From the NCBI GenBank assembly GCA_910577885.1, contig CAJTNK010000102.1, forward strand, positions 1-6,818: a DNA stretch of 6,818 nt, in the 5' to 3' direction. The notes beneath the pieces were generated by a model. The model saw only the letters and a program-made list of their open reading frames with translations. It was not told the DNA's origin and did no database searches. The stretch comes from an uncultured Rikenella sp. GTDB lineage: Bacteria; Bacteroidota; Bacteroidia; Bacteroidales; Rikenellaceae. Below, piece after piece: positions 5,608 through 6,818 of the stretch. The translations under genes were made by a program, and so were the position numbers. Position 1 is the stretch's first letter, and each line of letters begins with the position of its first letter.

Positions 5608-5625
5608 TCCTTTAAAAACAGGCCG

Positions 5626-6663
5626 ATGGCACTTTACTTTCCCGAACATTATCGTCCGCGGCTCGTTCCCGAGACTCAGGAACAGGCCATTAAGGAGATC
5701 AAGGAGACCTTTCAGGTCGCGCTGGCCGAAGAGCTGGGGCTGCGTCGGGTGACGGCGCCTCTGTTCGTGCTCTCGGGGATGGGGCTGAACGACGATCTGA
5801 ACGGTGTGGAACGCGCCGTGACTTTCCCGGTCAAGGATATGGGAGATGCGCAGGCCGAGGTGGTGCAGTCGCTGGCCAAGTGGAAACGCGTCAAACTCGG
5901 TGCCTATCAGGTGGCGCCCGGGTATGGGATCTATACCGATATGAACGCTATCCGGGCGGATGAGGAGTTGGACAATATTCATTCGCTGTACGTGGATCAG
6001 TGGGACTGGGAACGGACCATTCGGCCTCGGGAGAGGAGCGTGGCTTTTTTGAAAGAGGTGGTGCGGAAGATTTACGGGGCGATGCTTCGGGTCGAGGGAG
6101 AAGTCTATCGGCGGCATCCGCACATCACGCCGGTGTTGCCGCCGGAGGTGACTTTCGTGCATGCGCAGGAGTTGTTGGATCGCTATCCGACGCTGAGCGC
6201 CAAGGAGCGGGAGACGGCGGTGGTCAGGGAGTATGGGGCTGTTTTCGTGATCGGGATCGGTGCGCCGCTCGGCGACGGAAAGCCGCATGATGGACGGGCG
6301 CCGGACTACGACGACTGGAGCACGGAAAACGAAGAGGGGTATGTGGGGTTGAACGGAGACTTGATTCTGTGGAATCCGGTGTTGGAGTCGGCTTACGAGA
6401 TCTCGTCGATGGGAATTCGTGTTACGGCCGAGTCGCTCGAACGGCAGCTCCGGGCGACGGGGAAGTACGAAGAGCGGAAGGATTTGAAATATCACCGGAT
6501 GCTGCTCGGCGGCGAGTTGCCGCTGTCGATCGGCGGCGGGATCGGACAGTCGCGGCTCTGTATGTTTTTCCTGCGGTGCGCGCATATCGGCGAGGTGCAG
6601 GCCAGTATTTGGCCGGAGGAGATGCGGGAGCGGTGCAGGGAGCATAATATCGAGCTGAAGTAG
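5626..6663 (+). CDS. asnA: Aspartate-ammonia ligase (asparagine synthetase A)
   Basis: The 345-residue cytoplasmic enzyme makes asparagine from aspartate, ammonia and ATP, giving AMP and pyrophosphate. It has the class II aminoacyl-tRNA-synthetase-like fold. Alignment from memory with E. coli AsnA (330 residues) is continuous: SLAKWKR (82-88), YVDQWDWER (122-130), RAPDYDDWST (224-233), GLNGD (241-245), SSMGIR (260-265) and GGGIGQSRL (303-311). Residues matching the E. coli active-site set are all present: D56, R110, Q125, D127, R224, D229, E258, R310. ATG 5626 is chosen over an in-frame TTG at 5605, because the TTG lies inside the -7 promoter element. The extra length over E. coli is usual for Bacteroidales. 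It is a single-gene unit with its own promoter; repeats lie on both sides. Confidence 0.97.
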   Translation: MALYFPEHYRPRLVPETQEQAIKEIKETFQVALAEELGLRRVTAPLFVLSGMGLNDDLNGVERAVTFPVKDMGDAQAEVVQSLAKWKRVKLGAYQVAPGYGIYTDMNAIRADEELDNIHSLYVDQWDWERTIRPRERSVAFLKEVVRKIYGAMLRVEGEVYRRHPHITPVLPPEVTFVHAQELLDRYPTLSAKERETAVVREYGAVFVIGIGAPLGDGKPHDGRAPDYDDWSTENEEGYVGLNGDLILWNPVLESAYEISSMGIRVTAESLERQLRATGKYEERKDLKYHRMLLGGELPLSIGGGIGQSRLCMFFLRCAHIGEVQASIWPEEMRERCREHNIELK

Positions 6664-6695
6664 GGGGCGGTTGCTTTGGGCTTCGGTTTTTGACT

Positions 6696-6773
6696 GTTTT
6701 CTCGCCCGGGTGCCGCTCGCACCCGTTGGGTGTTTTGCTGGGGTCTTTCTCGTCCGTCAGGCTCCAGCAAAAC
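6696..6773 (+). terminator. Repeat-derived terminator region downstream of asnA
   Basis: A head motif at 6696-6707 leads into overlapping stems. GGGTGC/GCACCC (6708-6713 with 6719-6724) competes with CACCC/GGGTG (6720-6724 with 6728-6732), and the second is followed by TTTTG (6733-6737), a plausible intrinsic terminator. GTTTTGCTGG (6732-6741) can pair with CCAGCAAAAC (6764-6773), enclosing another head motif (6744-6763). The module starts some 45 bases after the asnA stop. Confidence 0.45.
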
Positions 6774-6818
6774 GAAGTTTACCTACGGTTTTCTCCTCGC
6801 CGCTCGGCAAAACGTGCG
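6774..6818. repeat. Partial repeat at the window edge
   Basis: The last bases contain a TTTTCTCC run and GCCGCTCGGCAAAACG, a fragment of the GTGCCGCTCGGCAC core. The repeat tract probably continues beyond the window. Confidence 0.35.

Larger units (their letters stand above)
4566..5625. other. 1.06-kb intergenic region between pbpC and asnA, built of repeats
   Basis: No convincing gene is present. In order there are two imperfect head-motif copies (4585-4603, 4615-4634), a terminator hairpin (4667-4685), two structured ~135-bp units (4746-4880, 4928-5061), a doubled repeat end (5104-5132, 5148-5190), FISUMP relic copy 3 (5190-5384), a terminator-like hairpin (5403-5434), and a less repetitive stretch (5440-5599) in which TCCGCCGGAGGA occurs twice (5498-5509, 5535-5546). 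The asnA promoter ends the region. Several short + strand frames here only translate the repeats, for example a peptide SPEWPVKRPMGAPPRR made twice. Confidence 0.65.

Noticed and set aside
5605..5625. TTG start that would lengthen AsnA by seven residues.
   Set aside because: The TTG is part of the TAnnTTTG promoter element, so it would not be on the transcript.

Overview
The window looks like a piece of a GC-rich Bacteroidetes chromosome, most likely a Rikenellaceae/Alistipes-type gut bacterium. Three things point there: two promoters with the Bacteroidetes sigma-ABfr -7 element TAnnTTTG, no Shine-Dalgarno-like leaders, and an AsnA of the 345-residue Bacteroidales length. The genus is an inference; the phylum is better supported.

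Four intact genes lie on the + strand. A tandem pair of half-length chromate-transporter (CHR) genes (403-948 and 961-1491) should make a two-subunit membrane transporter. A lone pbpC gene (2232-4565) encodes penicillin-binding protein 1C, a periplasmic peptidoglycan glycosyltransferase/transpeptidase. A lone asnA gene (5626-6663) encodes ammonia-dependent asparagine synthetase and has its own promoter. Apart from the chr pair these genes do not form an operon or a common pathway.

The unusual part is the roughly 2.3 kb between and around the genes (1-402, 1492-2231, 4566-5625, 6664-6818). It is a patchwork of interspersed repeat modules. (i) Three relics on the minus strand read as the last ~65 codons of a FISUMP (Fib_succ_major, C-type-lectin-like) surface-protein domain, with GY/F-RD, a GxG-xxWS core and a closing LRCL motif. 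One is frameshifted and two are open up to a stop. (ii) A head motif close to TTTTCTCGCCCG-n-AGGCC occurs about eleven times in both orientations. (iii) A near-palindrome GTGCCGCTCGGCAC borders the relics. Together with the head motif it forms ~43-bp terminal inverted repeats around the middle relic. (iv) A terminator-like hairpin CGCCC/GGGCG followed by TTTT occurs seven times on both strands. (v) Two ~135-bp units at 4746-5061 share structure but not stem sequence. (vi) A run of four consecutive hairpins sits at 1594-1707, downstream of the chr pair.

No tRNA, rRNA, CRISPR array, transposase, integrase or reverse transcriptase gene is visible. Any mobility or recombination of the repeats would need factors encoded elsewhere.
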